Source: Puia dinghuensis (GTDB taxonomy: Bacteria; Bacteroidota; Bacteroidia; Chitinophagales; Chitinophagaceae). From it: 64,000 bases of DNA. Shown here piece after piece: positions 54,667 through 63,036 of the stretch. The stretch's first letter is position 1. Every line of letters starts with the position of its first letter. The notes below the pieces were generated by a model, which did no database searches, was not told the DNA's origin, and saw only the letters and a program-made list of their open reading frames with translations. Position numbers and translations under genes: made by a program. Location: positions 849,335 through 913,334 of the forward strand of contig NZ_BMJC01000001.1 in NCBI RefSeq assembly GCF_014642875.1. The letters are read 5' to 3'.

Positions 54667-55578
54667 TCAATTTCCAATCCAAAGCTTACGATACTCTTCT
54701 TTCCATGAGTTTTTCCAACGTCTGTGGCTCCATAAGTATAATTCAGGAAACTTGCGAATGATCTCCTCCAGCGCGGCGACATATTTTCGTGTGAGTTCGC
54801 CTTCTTTTGAAGAGCCGGGATTATTGTCCAACAATATTCCTTTTATTTCATAGTAGCCCCTGCGGACCTTAATGACAGGCAAGAATACAACGGGTATATT
54901 GCCCATGCGCGCGCCCTTCTCGGGTCCTTGCAAAAAGGAGGTTGGTACGCCCATAAAGTTGAGCCAATAACTTTTTTCGGGGGACGGCGGGTTCTGATCC
55001 GCTACCAAGGCTAGAAGATACCTACTATGGCGGTAGTGCATCATTGACCGCCGCATATCGTTATTGGGTAACAAAATGCAGCCAAAACGCTGGCGTATGT
55101 ATAGGAACAACCGGTCCAATATTTTACTGGTGATGGGTGAATAGGCTACAAGGGTCTTAAAAGGAACTCCGGTAGGAACGCCGGCATTACACCATTCCCA
55201 GTTAAATAGGTGCCCCATGAGCATGTGACAGCTACGATCCTGTTTATGGATATCTTCAAACGCTGTTAAATCTCTGGAAATGCGTTTCAGAATAGCCTTT
55301 TCTGAAATGCTTATCATTTTTATCACCTCAATCCAGTTGTCAGCAAAATTGTGATAAAACTTCTTGGCAATAGCTTTCCTGTCAGCGGCCGTCTTTTCAG
55401 GAAATGCCAGGGCGAGGTTGCTGAAAACTACTTCTTTCCTATAGCCGATCACATAGTAAATAACAATATAGACAAAGTCAGACACTATATATAAAACCCT
55501 TAAGGGAAACAAGCTGACAATGTATAATAAAGCAAAACAAATATAATACACAGGATAATAGCAGTTTAGTTTGATCAA
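54667..55578 (-). CDS. LpxL/HtrB-family lysophospholipid (lipid A) acyltransferase
   Basis: 303 aa if started at the TTG at 55578; a GTG nine codons in is an alternative. An N-terminal membrane helix (YYICFALLYIVSLFPLRVLYIVSDFVYIVIYYVI) precedes the acyltransferase domain. The catalytic HX4E is GHLFNWEW (His123, Glu128), followed by ADQNPPSPEKSYWLNFMGVPTSF and GARMGNIPVVFLP. It adds a secondary acyl chain to lipid A at the inner membrane. Base composition is visibly more A+T-rich than the genes before 52 kb, which may reflect transfer. It stands alone on its transcript. Confidence 0.87.
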   Translation of the reverse strand: MIKLNCYYPVYYICFALLYIVSLFPLRVLYIVSDFVYIVIYYVIGYRKEVVFSNLALAFPEKTAADRKAIAKKFYHNFADNWIEVIKMISISEKAILKRISRDLTAFEDIHKQDRSCHMLMGHLFNWEWCNAGVPTGVPFKTLVAYSPITSKILDRLFLYIRQRFGCILLPNNDMRRSMMHYRHSRYLLALVADQNPPSPEKSYWLNFMGVPTSFLQGPEKGARMGNIPVVFLPVIKVRRGYYEIKGILLDNNPGSSKEGELTRKYVAALEEIIRKFPELYLWSHRRWKNSWKEEYRKLWIGN

Positions 55579-55716
55579 AACTGAACTTTCGGTTAGAGCA
55601 ACAATTGATGGATCGTGCTTGTTGTGATCAATAAAAATATTTCCCTTCCAATTTATGTAGCCGTTTTGTAAGCTCCCCTTGTTTTGCGACCACTGCGGAT
55701 TAGAATTTTAAGGGCA

Positions 55717-55929
55717 TTATTCGTTATCGAGGATTTGCTGTAATTTTTCGTTTGTGTAGCCAAGCTCTTCCCAGATACTATCAGCCTTATCTCTGGCCTT
55801 ATCAAGCAAAAATTTGGCCATCACTTTCTTCAATTCAAGCAGATCTTTTTCAGCAATTTGTACCGAAAAAAGTTTCAGTAATTCAGCCTGGATATTGCTT
55901 AAAGGCGGACGTACCGAAGGATGAATCAT
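55717..55929 (-). CDS. Small antitoxin-like protein, possibly an orphan
   Basis: 70 aa. The pattern PPLSNIQAELLKLFSVQIAEKDLLELKKVMAKFLLDKA...ADSIWEELGYTNE is, from memory, that of small helical proteins in Bacteroidota and cyanobacteria found upstream of PIN-domain toxins. No PIN gene follows; the acyltransferase comes next, 138 bases on. Either the toxin was lost or it belongs with the ParE module 68 bases upstream. Assignment is based on pattern memory, so it is tentative. Confidence 0.6.
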   Translation of the reverse strand: MIHPSVRPPLSNIQAELLKLFSVQIAEKDLLELKKVMAKFLLDKARDKADSIWEELGYTNEKLQQILDNE

Positions 55930-55996
55930 AACTAACCTATTTTACTTAAAATACTTTGATTCTTCTTTGGATTCGGTAGGCCTTCGCTTGCGAGGA

Positions 55997-56284
55997 TTAG
56001 TATAACGGCTCCTGATAGGTATTGAAGACACGGAGAATGTTAACGGCATGTGTATCCTCATCGATAGTGAACATAATCAGGTAAGGAAACCGTTTCATCG
56101 GTTTACATCGCACATCTCTGTACCTCACGGCCGATGCGGTTGGCAGCTCGGCTATGCGACCAAAATACTCCGCCACTAAGTCGGCAAAACGATAGCCCAA
56201 ATCTGTCGCGATAGCATTGTAATGTTCAACACCGTCCGCAATATCTTCTGCGGCCGTAGGGGTGATAAAAATGGTATATGGCAT
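55997..56284 (-). CDS. ParE/RelE-family toxin
   Basis: 95 aa. YTIFITPTAAEDIADGVEHYNAIATDLGYRFADLV, a central RYRDVRCKPMKRFPYLIMFTID and a final VNILRVFNTYQEP match the ParE-like fold with its basic C-terminal half. Members either poison gyrase or cut mRNA on the ribosome; the sequence does not decide. The ATG overlaps the antitoxin stop by one base (TGATG), the usual coupling in such modules. Confidence 0.85.
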   Translation of the reverse strand: MPYTIFITPTAAEDIADGVEHYNAIATDLGYRFADLVAEYFGRIAELPTASAVRYRDVRCKPMKRFPYLIMFTIDEDTHAVNILRVFNTYQEPLY

Positions 56285-56508
56285 CAGGGCTTTTTGAAAC
56301 GGGATTTTACATCATCCCACTTTTGCAAATAAGCCGGATTGGCTGCAATAGCGGCCAGTTCCTTGTCCAGCGCCTCTTTTTGGCGGGACGTAAGCTCAAT
56401 AACTTCCTCTTCCTCTACTGCCTCGACCGCCTGAACTTTAATGAGGTCTTCGATCAGCGCAGCAGCGTATTCTTTCTTAATGCGGATATGCAAGGTAGTA
56501 TCAGCCAT
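56284..56508 (-). CDS. Antitoxin of the ParE-type module
   Basis: 74 aa, acidic and helical (LIKVQAVEAVEEEEVIELTSRQKEALDKELAAI). The N-terminal TTLHIRIKKEYAAALIEDL could form a dimeric DNA-binding arm, and the C-terminal YLQKWDDVKSRFKKP the toxin-binding tail. This kind of 70-80 aa protein precedes ParE genes in Bacteroidota. It probably represses its own promoter, which should lie in 56509-56565. Confidence 0.82.
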   Translation of the reverse strand: MADTTLHIRIKKEYAAALIEDLIKVQAVEAVEEEEVIELTSRQKEALDKELAAIAANPAYLQKWDDVKSRFKKP

Positions 56509-56568
56509 TAACTATGTTTTGCTGAGCGAGGAACTGGTCTGCCGCGCCCAAGATTCAAAGCTAAATTA

Positions 56569-56664
56569 CTAAAAATAATGGTAGAAGGAAAAAGAAATCC
56601 CCCAGGTCATATACCCCAGTAATTTCAATAAGCTGTAAATTTTGCCGCGACCAATACTGTGCCA
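56569..56664 (-). pseudogene. N-terminal relic of an FtsX-type permease
   Basis: Directly after the intact permease stop (56666-56668) the minus strand reads WHSIGRGKIYSLLKLLGYMT and then WGISFSFYHYF before a stop at 56569-56571. The first part matches the N-terminus of the intact gene (WRNIVRGRLYSLLNLLGLAT): W, I, RG, YSLL, LLG and T agree. There is no start codon and the frame ends after 31 codons. It is best explained as the leftover start of a second, deleted permease in a former tandem array. Confidence 0.7.
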
Positions 56665-56665
56665 C

Positions 56666-59047
56666 TTACTCGCTACGCAGGGCGGTCACCGGGTTCTTCA
56701 TGGCCGATCTCACCGATTGGAAACCGACCGTTATCGCCGTAATAGCCAGCGCAAGGACAGCCGCCGCAACAAATACCAGCGGGCTGATGGTGATCCGGTA
56801 ATAATACCCCGCCAGCCATTGATGCAGGAAATAATACGCCACGGGCGCCGCTATTGCACAGCTGATACCCACCAGCAGGATAAAATCACCCGACAACAGC
56901 AACAGCACCTCGCTCACCGACGCCCCCAGCACCTTGCGGATGCCGATCTCCCGGGTACGCTGCTCGGCCGTATAGGCCGCCAGTCCGAAAAGCCCCAGAC
57001 AGGAGATAAAGATCGCCAATGCGGCAAAGATCCCCGCCAGCCGCCCGACCAGCATCTCGGTGGCGAATTTCGACGCATAGTTTTCGTCGACGAAAGAATA
57101 GACAAAGGGAGAACCCGGGTCAAATTTCTCACTAACGGTCTTCAGCTTCGCCAATGCCATGGACGTGGATACCGTTGGCGTCAACCGCATCGTGTACTGC
57201 CAGGACCAGCTGGGCTGGAATAGGAACATGGAAGGTTCCGCCGCAGCAAAGGGATTCTGCGTCAGTGCGTCCTTGACCACGCCAACTATCCGCAGCCGGT
57301 GAGCGACGCCGTGGAACGAGCAGTTCAGGTATTGGCTCAGCGGCTGTTTCAACCGCATGCGCCGTACTGCCGTCTCGTTGATGATAGCGCTGCCCGAATC
57401 CGCGCCTTCATTGCCCTTAAAATTATCTCCCATAGTAAAGCCGATTCCCAGCGTCCGGAAATAGTCAGAATCGCCAACGGCATTCACCGTAAGTGACAGA
57501 GGTTCGTTCGGCAGCCGCCCCGGCCAGTTGTCGATCGTCAACTGTCCATTCGGGTCCGTCTGCAGGTACGCGGAGCGCGTCAGGTTGCTGACTACCCCTG
57601 ACTCCATCACAGCCTGCTTGAAAGCCGCAAACGCGTCCGAATGAGCCCGCGATACGATCAGCCGGTTAGGGTCATACCCTTTCGGCCGGTTCTTGGCATA
57701 TTGTATCTGCTGGTAGACGATGATGGTACTGATGATCAGGGCGATGCTGCATGTGAATTGCAACACCACCAATGCCTTCCTCGGCAGGGATGCCGCCTTC
57801 CCGATGCGCATCACCCCTTTCAGAACCTTTACAGGCTGGAAGGAGGAAAGATAGAAGGCCGGCCGGCTCCCCGCGACCAGCCCCGTCGCCAACACCAGCG
57901 ACAGCAGGATCAGCCAGAAATATCCGCTTCCATACGGCACCCGAATAGCGTCCCCGGTGAGCGCATCGAACTCGGGGAGCACCGCCTGCACCAGGGCAAT
58001 CGAAAGCAGAAAAGCCAGCACCGTCATCAGCAGCGACTCCACCAGGAACTGCAGGATCAGCTGCCCGCGCAGCGACCCCATCACTTTTCTTACCCCTACC
58101 TCCCTGGCCCGCCGCTCACTTCGCGCCGTCGACAGGTTCATGAAATTGATACACGCGATCAGCAACACCAGTATTCCTACGATGCTGAACATCCGTACAT
58201 AGTCGATCAGCCCGCTTTGCGGCTGGCCGTCCTTGAAGCCCGTATACAGATGCCAGTCCTTCAGCGGAAAGAGCATGGCCTCGCGGTGGAAAGTCGTATA
58301 AGACTGCGGCGCATATTGCCTTACCAGCTGCCTGGCCTTGGCTTTCGCCCTCACCGCATCGGCCCCCGGCCGCAACGAGACATACAGCTGGAAGTAAGCG
58401 TCATTCCAATTGGTTGTCGCCGCCTTTATCCCGGGGTCCTGGGCAAAATCGCTGAAGGGCAGCAGGACGTCGAAATGAAAGCTGCTGTTTCGCGGCATGT
58501 CCCGCACTACGGCCGTCACCTTGAGTGGGGCGCTCCCGAAACGGACTGTCTTGTTCAGCGCATCCTCCTTCCCAAACAGGCTCCTGGCCATTGATTCGGT
58601 GATCACGACAGAAGGGCCTGGACCTTTCAGCGCTGTCGCAGGGTCACCTCCTGCCAGCGGAAGCGGGAATACCTGCAGGAATTCCTCCCCGGCGTAGAGT
58701 ACATCACCATAGATGTGCTTGTCTTTCACGACCATCACATGCTGCCCGATATCGAAAGCCGGCGCCACGTGCGCAACCTCCGGGATATCCCTCTTCAGCG
58801 CGTCGCCAAGCGGCAGACAGACCTCGGCCTGGTTCCGGATAACCCCATTATCACTGTAGTTGAATCGCACCTGGTAGGACTGCTCATAGCCGGGTACAAA
58901 GCGGTCATAGGAAAGCTGGTAATATACCCAAAGCCCGATGAGTAACGCAACGGCCATTCCCGTCGCCAGCCCCAGTAAATTTAACAAGCTGTAAAGTCTG
59001 CCGCGGACAATATTGCGCCACGCGGTCTTGAGGTAGGTACTAAGCAT
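56666..59047 (-). CDS. Large two-module FtsX/MacB ABC permease
   Basis: 793 aa, ATG 59047. Begins YLKTAWRNIVRGRLYSLLNLLGLATGM, followed by MacB_PCD, three helices, a central helix (KALVVLQFTCSIALIISTIIVYQQI), second MacB_PCD, and three helices with the end KNPVTALRSE. Coupling motifs are RAREVGVRKVMGSLR and RTREIGIRKVLGASV. It is G+C-rich compared with the A+T-rich genes on both sides. No partner ATPase is visible. A permease start relic follows its stop. Confidence 0.9.
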   Translation of the reverse strand: MLSTYLKTAWRNIVRGRLYSLLNLLGLATGMAVALLIGLWVYYQLSYDRFVPGYEQSYQVRFNYSDNGVIRNQAEVCLPLGDALKRDIPEVAHVAPAFDIGQHVMVVKDKHIYGDVLYAGEEFLQVFPLPLAGGDPATALKGPGPSVVITESMARSLFGKEDALNKTVRFGSAPLKVTAVVRDMPRNSSFHFDVLLPFSDFAQDPGIKAATTNWNDAYFQLYVSLRPGADAVRAKAKARQLVRQYAPQSYTTFHREAMLFPLKDWHLYTGFKDGQPQSGLIDYVRMFSIVGILVLLIACINFMNLSTARSERRAREVGVRKVMGSLRGQLILQFLVESLLMTVLAFLLSIALVQAVLPEFDALTGDAIRVPYGSGYFWLILLSLVLATGLVAGSRPAFYLSSFQPVKVLKGVMRIGKAASLPRKALVVLQFTCSIALIISTIIVYQQIQYAKNRPKGYDPNRLIVSRAHSDAFAAFKQAVMESGVVSNLTRSAYLQTDPNGQLTIDNWPGRLPNEPLSLTVNAVGDSDYFRTLGIGFTMGDNFKGNEGADSGSAIINETAVRRMRLKQPLSQYLNCSFHGVAHRLRIVGVVKDALTQNPFAAAEPSMFLFQPSWSWQYTMRLTPTVSTSMALAKLKTVSEKFDPGSPFVYSFVDENYASKFATEMLVGRLAGIFAALAIFISCLGLFGLAAYTAEQRTREIGIRKVLGASVSEVLLLLSGDFILLVGISCAIAAPVAYYFLHQWLAGYYYRITISPLVFVAAAVLALAITAITVGFQSVRSAMKNPVTALRSE

Positions 59048-59266
59048 ACCAACAGGCCACTAAAAAAATGCCGGTTCTTAAAATCGTTAAAAATCAACCG
59101 ATTGCGGTGGCATTCCAACCCCTCCATGTCCGCTATCGATACACCGGTTGTCCGCGGGCGAGAGCGCGCGATTTCACCAAATCGATCCCATCAACGCATT
59201 TTGATCATGTAAGGGCAATTTTTCGCAAAAAAACTGTGACATTTTCCATTCTCTTGCGAATTATGT
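59048..59266. other. Divergent intergenic region between permease and sigma factor genes
   Basis: 219 bases carrying promoters for both sides by position. I find no TAnnTTTG box at either start. The ECF gene is preceded by AAAACTGTGACATTTTCC, which could be recognised by the sigma factor itself, but a single site cannot establish that. Confidence 0.3.
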
Positions 59267-59791
59267 ATGGCAATGACAGATAAAATTCTTTTTACTGAAC
59301 TTATAAAGGAAAATAAGGGAATTATTTTCAAGGTCTGCAATTCCTATTGCTCCAGTAAGGAGGATCGTGACGATCTGGCACAGGAGATCATTTATAACCT
59401 ATGGAAATCCTTCGCCGCGTATAAGGCTAATTTCAAATTCTCTACATGGATGTATCGGATCGCCTTAAACGTCGCCATATCTTTTTACCGAAAGGAAAAG
59501 AACAAGCCTCATAGGACTATCTATTCTGAGAATCTACTCATATTCGAGGAGGATAGTACGCCAAACACAGAAGAGGAAAAGAATTTGCGCCTGCTGTTAC
59601 AATTCATTGGACAACTAAAAGAAATTGACAAATCTATCATGCTTCTTTATCTGGGCGACAAAAGCTACAGGGATATCGCCGAGATCACGGGCATTACAGA
59701 GTCGAATGTTGCAACTAAGATCAGCCGTATCAAGGAGAAACTAAAAACAAATTTTTTAACCAATCAAAACAATTTTTATGGAACTAAATGA
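59267..59791 (+). CDS. ECF RNA polymerase sigma factor
   Basis: 174 aa. Region 2 (residues ~8-80) has DRDDLAQEIIYNLWKSFAAYK and FSTWMYRIALNVAISFYRK; region 4 (~110-165) has LKEIDKSIMLLYLGDKSYRDIAEITGITESNVATKISRIKEKL, split by an acidic linker. ATGs at 59267 and 59273 are both possible. It overlaps the following membrane-protein gene by 14 bases. Low G+C. There is no TonB/FecR pair nearby, so this is not the iron/glycan FecI type arrangement. Confidence 0.92.
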   Translation: MAMTDKILFTELIKENKGIIFKVCNSYCSSKEDRDDLAQEIIYNLWKSFAAYKANFKFSTWMYRIALNVAISFYRKEKNKPHRTIYSENLLIFEEDSTPNTEEEKNLRLLLQFIGQLKEIDKSIMLLYLGDKSYRDIAEITGITESNVATKISRIKEKLKTNFLTNQNNFYGTK

Positions 59792-60470
59792 AATCAAGTC
59801 CTTGTGGGAAGTTTATGACAAGAAGTTGGAGGCGTCACTGAAATTAAATCAGCGTTTTATTGATTTGATCGTGGCCGAGAAGGTAAGATCAAGCCTTGCA
59901 CCGCTATTTTGGCGGCGAATTGCCGAAGGAATCGTCCAACTGGCGTGTATGGCTTTTCTGGTCGTGTTTTTATGCAGAAACTTTTCCGAACCCGCTTATA
60001 GTGTCTCCGCCTTGTCGCTGATTGCATTCTATATGGTCGCTTTTATTAACAGCATAAGGCAACTCGTTATTATCAAACGCATGGACTATAGCAACGATAT
60101 TGTAACCATACAAAGCGGTCTTGCAATGTTGCAGGCCCATAACCTGGATTACGCCCGAATGGTCGTTTTGTTTATCCCGGCATGTCTGGCCTTTCCAACC
60201 GTGGTTTTAAAGGCGATAAAAGATCTTCATATCGATTCTTTTGCAAACAAAGATATGATAACATTAACCGGAGGGCACTGGTGGACAGCGCAAGTAGCTG
60301 CAACACTTTCTTTAATTCCGCTGGGGCTATGGTGCTACAACCAATTATCCTATAAAAATTTACATAAAAAATGGGTGAGGAACTTTATTCAAAGATCCTC
60401 GGGTAAACGGGTAAGGAAAGCGGCTGAATTTATGAAGGAATTACATTCGTTGAAATTTGAGGCAATTTAA
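59778..60470 (+). CDS. Four-helix membrane protein coupled to the ECF sigma factor, possible anti-sigma
   Basis: 230 aa. A soluble N-terminus (MELNEIKSLWEVYDKKLEASLKLNQRFIDLIV, about 45 residues) is followed by four hydrophobic helices (IVQLACMAFLVVFLC, SALSLIAFYMVAFI, MVVLFIPACLAFPTVVL, QVAATLSLIPLGLWCY) and a basic C-terminus. It lacks ZAS His/Cys residues. Its 14-base overlap with the sigma gene makes it a good candidate for a membrane anti-sigma of a non-standard type. No functional motif is recognised. Confidence 0.75.
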   Translation: MELNEIKSLWEVYDKKLEASLKLNQRFIDLIVAEKVRSSLAPLFWRRIAEGIVQLACMAFLVVFLCRNFSEPAYSVSALSLIAFYMVAFINSIRQLVIIKRMDYSNDIVTIQSGLAMLQAHNLDYARMVVLFIPACLAFPTVVLKAIKDLHIDSFANKDMITLTGGHWWTAQVAATLSLIPLGLWCYNQLSYKNLHKKWVRNFIQRSSGKRVRKAAEFMKELHSLKFEAI

Positions 60471-60572
60471 AGTTTATCCCTAATCAACGTATTTATAAAG
60501 TATTCATTTGTTTATTACGACTGATCGCAGCTTATACCTGAATCTTCACTCATTAAATATACTCTAATTCTA

Positions 60573-60607
60573 CATGCCAGGAAGCCTGCCTTCCCGGGGC
60601 ATGTTTA
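60573..60607 (+). terminator. Probable terminator of the sigma factor unit
   Basis: CATGCC (60573-60578) pairs with GGCATG (60598-60603), and the inner GGAAG pairs with CTTCC, with a short asymmetric internal loop; TTTAT follows. The remaining 60471-60700 stretch should include the promoter of the T9SS gene, but I see no TAnnTTTG box. Confidence 0.5.
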
Positions 60608-60700
60608 TGCAGAATGCAGTAAGGCTGCTGCGCTTAAATTCACTAATTTCGGCGAAGCACTTATTGTATATAGTTAGTATTATTATCTAAACCAATACAT

Positions 60701-62893
60701 ATGAAAATTTCTTTACTTCGCGCAAGATATAGTGTAGCCATTATATCTTTCATTTTACTCTCTTCACTCAGTGCTTACAGTAACACTACTTCCGGTGACG
60801 CTGAATCCGGGTCCTGTCCAACTGTAACGGCCAGCAATACCGGGCCGTTGACCTGTAACATCACCACTGTCACACTGAACGCGTCGCCGGCCTCTGCAGG
60901 TGTCACCTACGTCTGGACAGGGACAGGGAATGTTGCCAATTTTAGCGCCACCGGCGCTTCGACAACCGTGACGCGCCCTGGTACGTATATCCTTACAGCG
61001 ACCGACCCTACTACAGGATGTACTACAACTACTCTTACCACTGTGGTACAGACACTCACGGTGCCGACCGGAGTTACAGCCTCGCATGTAGGTGAAATCA
61101 CCTGTTCTGGCAACACCGTCTTTTTGAACGGATCTTCTACCACTAATTTAGGAGTCACCTTTGCCTGGACAGGGCCGAACGGGTTCACGGCTACGGGTAC
61201 ATCAGCTACGGTCTACTATGCTGCTCCCGGTATATATACCGTCACGGCCACCTATACCCCAACCGGTTGTACTGCGAGCGCAAACACTACCGTGTCGCGG
61301 ATCCTTACCGCACCAGGTGACGTTACGGCCACGACTTCGGGTTCGTTGACCTGTAATAACGCCAGCGTGACGCTCACAGGCTCCTCCAATAATTCGGGCG
61401 CTACTTACACCTGGGCGGGACCGGGCGGTTTCACCGCTTCTGGTTCATCCGTGACGGCTACGACAGCTGGAACGTATACGCTGACGGCGGCTAATTCCAG
61501 TTCTTCTTTTGGATGTACTGCTGCGGCTACTGTCACAGTGGTGCAGAGTACTACTGCCCCGGCAAACCTCGCGATATCCAGCAGCCCTGGCACCTTGCTG
61601 CTGACCTGTACCGACAGCAGCATTGCCTTCACTGCCAACTGTTCCGTAGCAGGAGCCAATTACGGCTGGGCGGGTCCCAATGGGTTCACGGCTACAGGTG
61701 CCAATACGTCCGTGTTGGCGCCGGGTACCTATACAGTAACGGCAACGGACCCAACCAATGGCTGCTCCTCTACCGCTGCGGCCATCGTAACGCAGGATAC
61801 GGTGCATCCGGCGGCAATAACGACGAGCAGCGTCCCCGCCAATGCGGTACTGACCTGCAGCAATCCCAATGTCGTCCTCACCGGAAACTCTAACACATCG
61901 GGCGTCACCTATGCCTGGGCAGGGCCCAATAGTTTCGCTTCCACCGGGCAATCGGCTACAGTAACTGCGCCGGGAAGCTATGTCCTGACGGTTACCAAAA
62001 CCAGCAACGGCTGTTCTTCTGTCATGGCTGCGAGTGCGGTGACGCAGAACATCGACCTCCCCATCGGGGTGACGGCGAATGTCTCGAATACGCTGTCGTG
62101 TTTCACGCCAAGCGTGACGATAACGGGTAATTCGTCCACCACGGGCGCCACGTATGCGTGGACGGGTCCGGGCAACTTCACCTCATCCGCCAGGTCGGCA
62201 ACGGCAACGGTGGGCGGAGTGTTCAACCTCACCGTAACGAACCCTGCCAACGGTTGTACGGCAAGCAAGTCGCTCACGGTGGTGGCGGATACAGTTACGC
62301 CGAAAGGTGTAACGGCTACCAATTCGAATGAACTCACCTGTACGGTTACTACGGTAACGCTGACGGGCGCTTCGACGACGCCGAATGTAACCTACAGCTG
62401 GTCGGGCCCCAACGGGTTCTTCGATCCCGAACAGGTGTCTAACATGGCTACCGATTCCGGCACATACGTGCTGACGGTGAGCAGCTCGATCAACGGGTGT
62501 ATCACCACAGCCACGACCACTGTAGCTGCAGATTTCACCGGCTGCTCCAGCGTGGCGCGGGTGTTGTCAACAGGAAGAGCAGCTGCCAATTTTGCGAAAA
62601 GTGGGCAGGATCCCGTTGCAGTGACACCGTTTACCTACAAAATATATCCCAACCCCGTGAGCACGGTGGCGTATATCGAGTTCAAGTCGCCTACGACGTC
62701 GCAGGTGAGTGCAGAGATCTTCAATTCACTGGGTGTGCGGGAACAGGTGTTGTTCCAGAATAGTGTGGAGGCGAACCAGTCCTACAAATTGACGATGGGT
62801 ACCGGCGGACTTGCGGCGGGTATGCATTATTGTATCATCAGAGCAGATGGGAAAGTGTATACGAGTAAGATGCTGTTGATGCCTGGACACTAA
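60701..62893 (+). CDS. Seven-repeat Ig-like adhesin with type IX secretion sorting domain
   Basis: 730 aa. Signal peptide 1-27 (ending SLSAYS). Residues ~38-620 contain seven repeats of about 80 residues. Each has LTC (or LSC/ITC) near the start, a core YxWxGPxGF, and a Cys near the end (usually NGC or TGC), so each unit likely holds one disulfide. Thr, Ser and Ala dominate. From ~645 the type A sorting domain reads YKIYPNPVSTVAYIEF and ends VYTSKMLLMPGH. It should be exported through the T9SS and displayed on or released from the surface; adhesion is inferred. A strong hairpin follows. Confidence 0.9.
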   Translation: MKISLLRARYSVAIISFILLSSLSAYSNTTSGDAESGSCPTVTASNTGPLTCNITTVTLNASPASAGVTYVWTGTGNVANFSATGASTTVTRPGTYILTATDPTTGCTTTTLTTVVQTLTVPTGVTASHVGEITCSGNTVFLNGSSTTNLGVTFAWTGPNGFTATGTSATVYYAAPGIYTVTATYTPTGCTASANTTVSRILTAPGDVTATTSGSLTCNNASVTLTGSSNNSGATYTWAGPGGFTASGSSVTATTAGTYTLTAANSSSSFGCTAAATVTVVQSTTAPANLAISSSPGTLLLTCTDSSIAFTANCSVAGANYGWAGPNGFTATGANTSVLAPGTYTVTATDPTNGCSSTAAAIVTQDTVHPAAITTSSVPANAVLTCSNPNVVLTGNSNTSGVTYAWAGPNSFASTGQSATVTAPGSYVLTVTKTSNGCSSVMAASAVTQNIDLPIGVTANVSNTLSCFTPSVTITGNSSTTGATYAWTGPGNFTSSARSATATVGGVFNLTVTNPANGCTASKSLTVVADTVTPKGVTATNSNELTCTVTTVTLTGASTTPNVTYSWSGPNGFFDPEQVSNMATDSGTYVLTVSSSINGCITTATTTVAADFTGCSSVARVLSTGRAAANFAKSGQDPVAVTPFTYKIYPNPVSTVAYIEFKSPTTSQVSAEIFNSLGVREQVLFQNSVEANQSYKLTMGTGGLAAGMHYCIIRADGKVYTSKMLLMPGH

Positions 62894-62914
62894 GTGTAGT
62901 TTGACCAATAAGAT

Positions 62915-62940
62915 TAGGCCGCCCCTGACGGGGCGGCCTA
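62915..62940 (+). terminator. Hairpin after the T9SS gene
   Basis: An 11-bp perfect G+C-rich stem (62915-62925 with 62930-62940) and a TGAC loop, 22 bases after the stop. No T-run follows on the plus strand, so it may act as an mRNA 3' stabiliser or a weak terminator. Confidence 0.6.
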
Positions 62941-62965
62941 TAACATTGAAATCCAATTAGATACA

Positions 62966-62985
62966 ATTCCTGTTCCGGGCACAAG
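62966..62985 (+). repeat. Copy of the tRNA-Leu 3' end, candidate attachment site
   Basis: 19/20 match to 51830-51849 in the same direction. The 5' parts of a tRNA are absent here, so it is not a second tRNA gene. A short TCCGG/CCGGA inverted repeat follows. Confidence 0.6.
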
Positions 62986-63036
62986 TCATCTCCGGAGGCC
63001 CGGAATAGATATAATTCCCATCCGCCAAATAAAGTG

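Noticed and set aside
60701-62893. Tandem repeat region as CRISPR or DNA satellite
   Set aside because: The periodicity is at protein level (~80 residues); the DNA repeats are diverged and there are no spacers.
62966-62985. A second tRNA-Leu gene or pseudogene
   Set aside because: Only the 3' 16 bases of the tRNA plus flank are present; no D arm, anticodon arm or 5' acceptor strand lies upstream.
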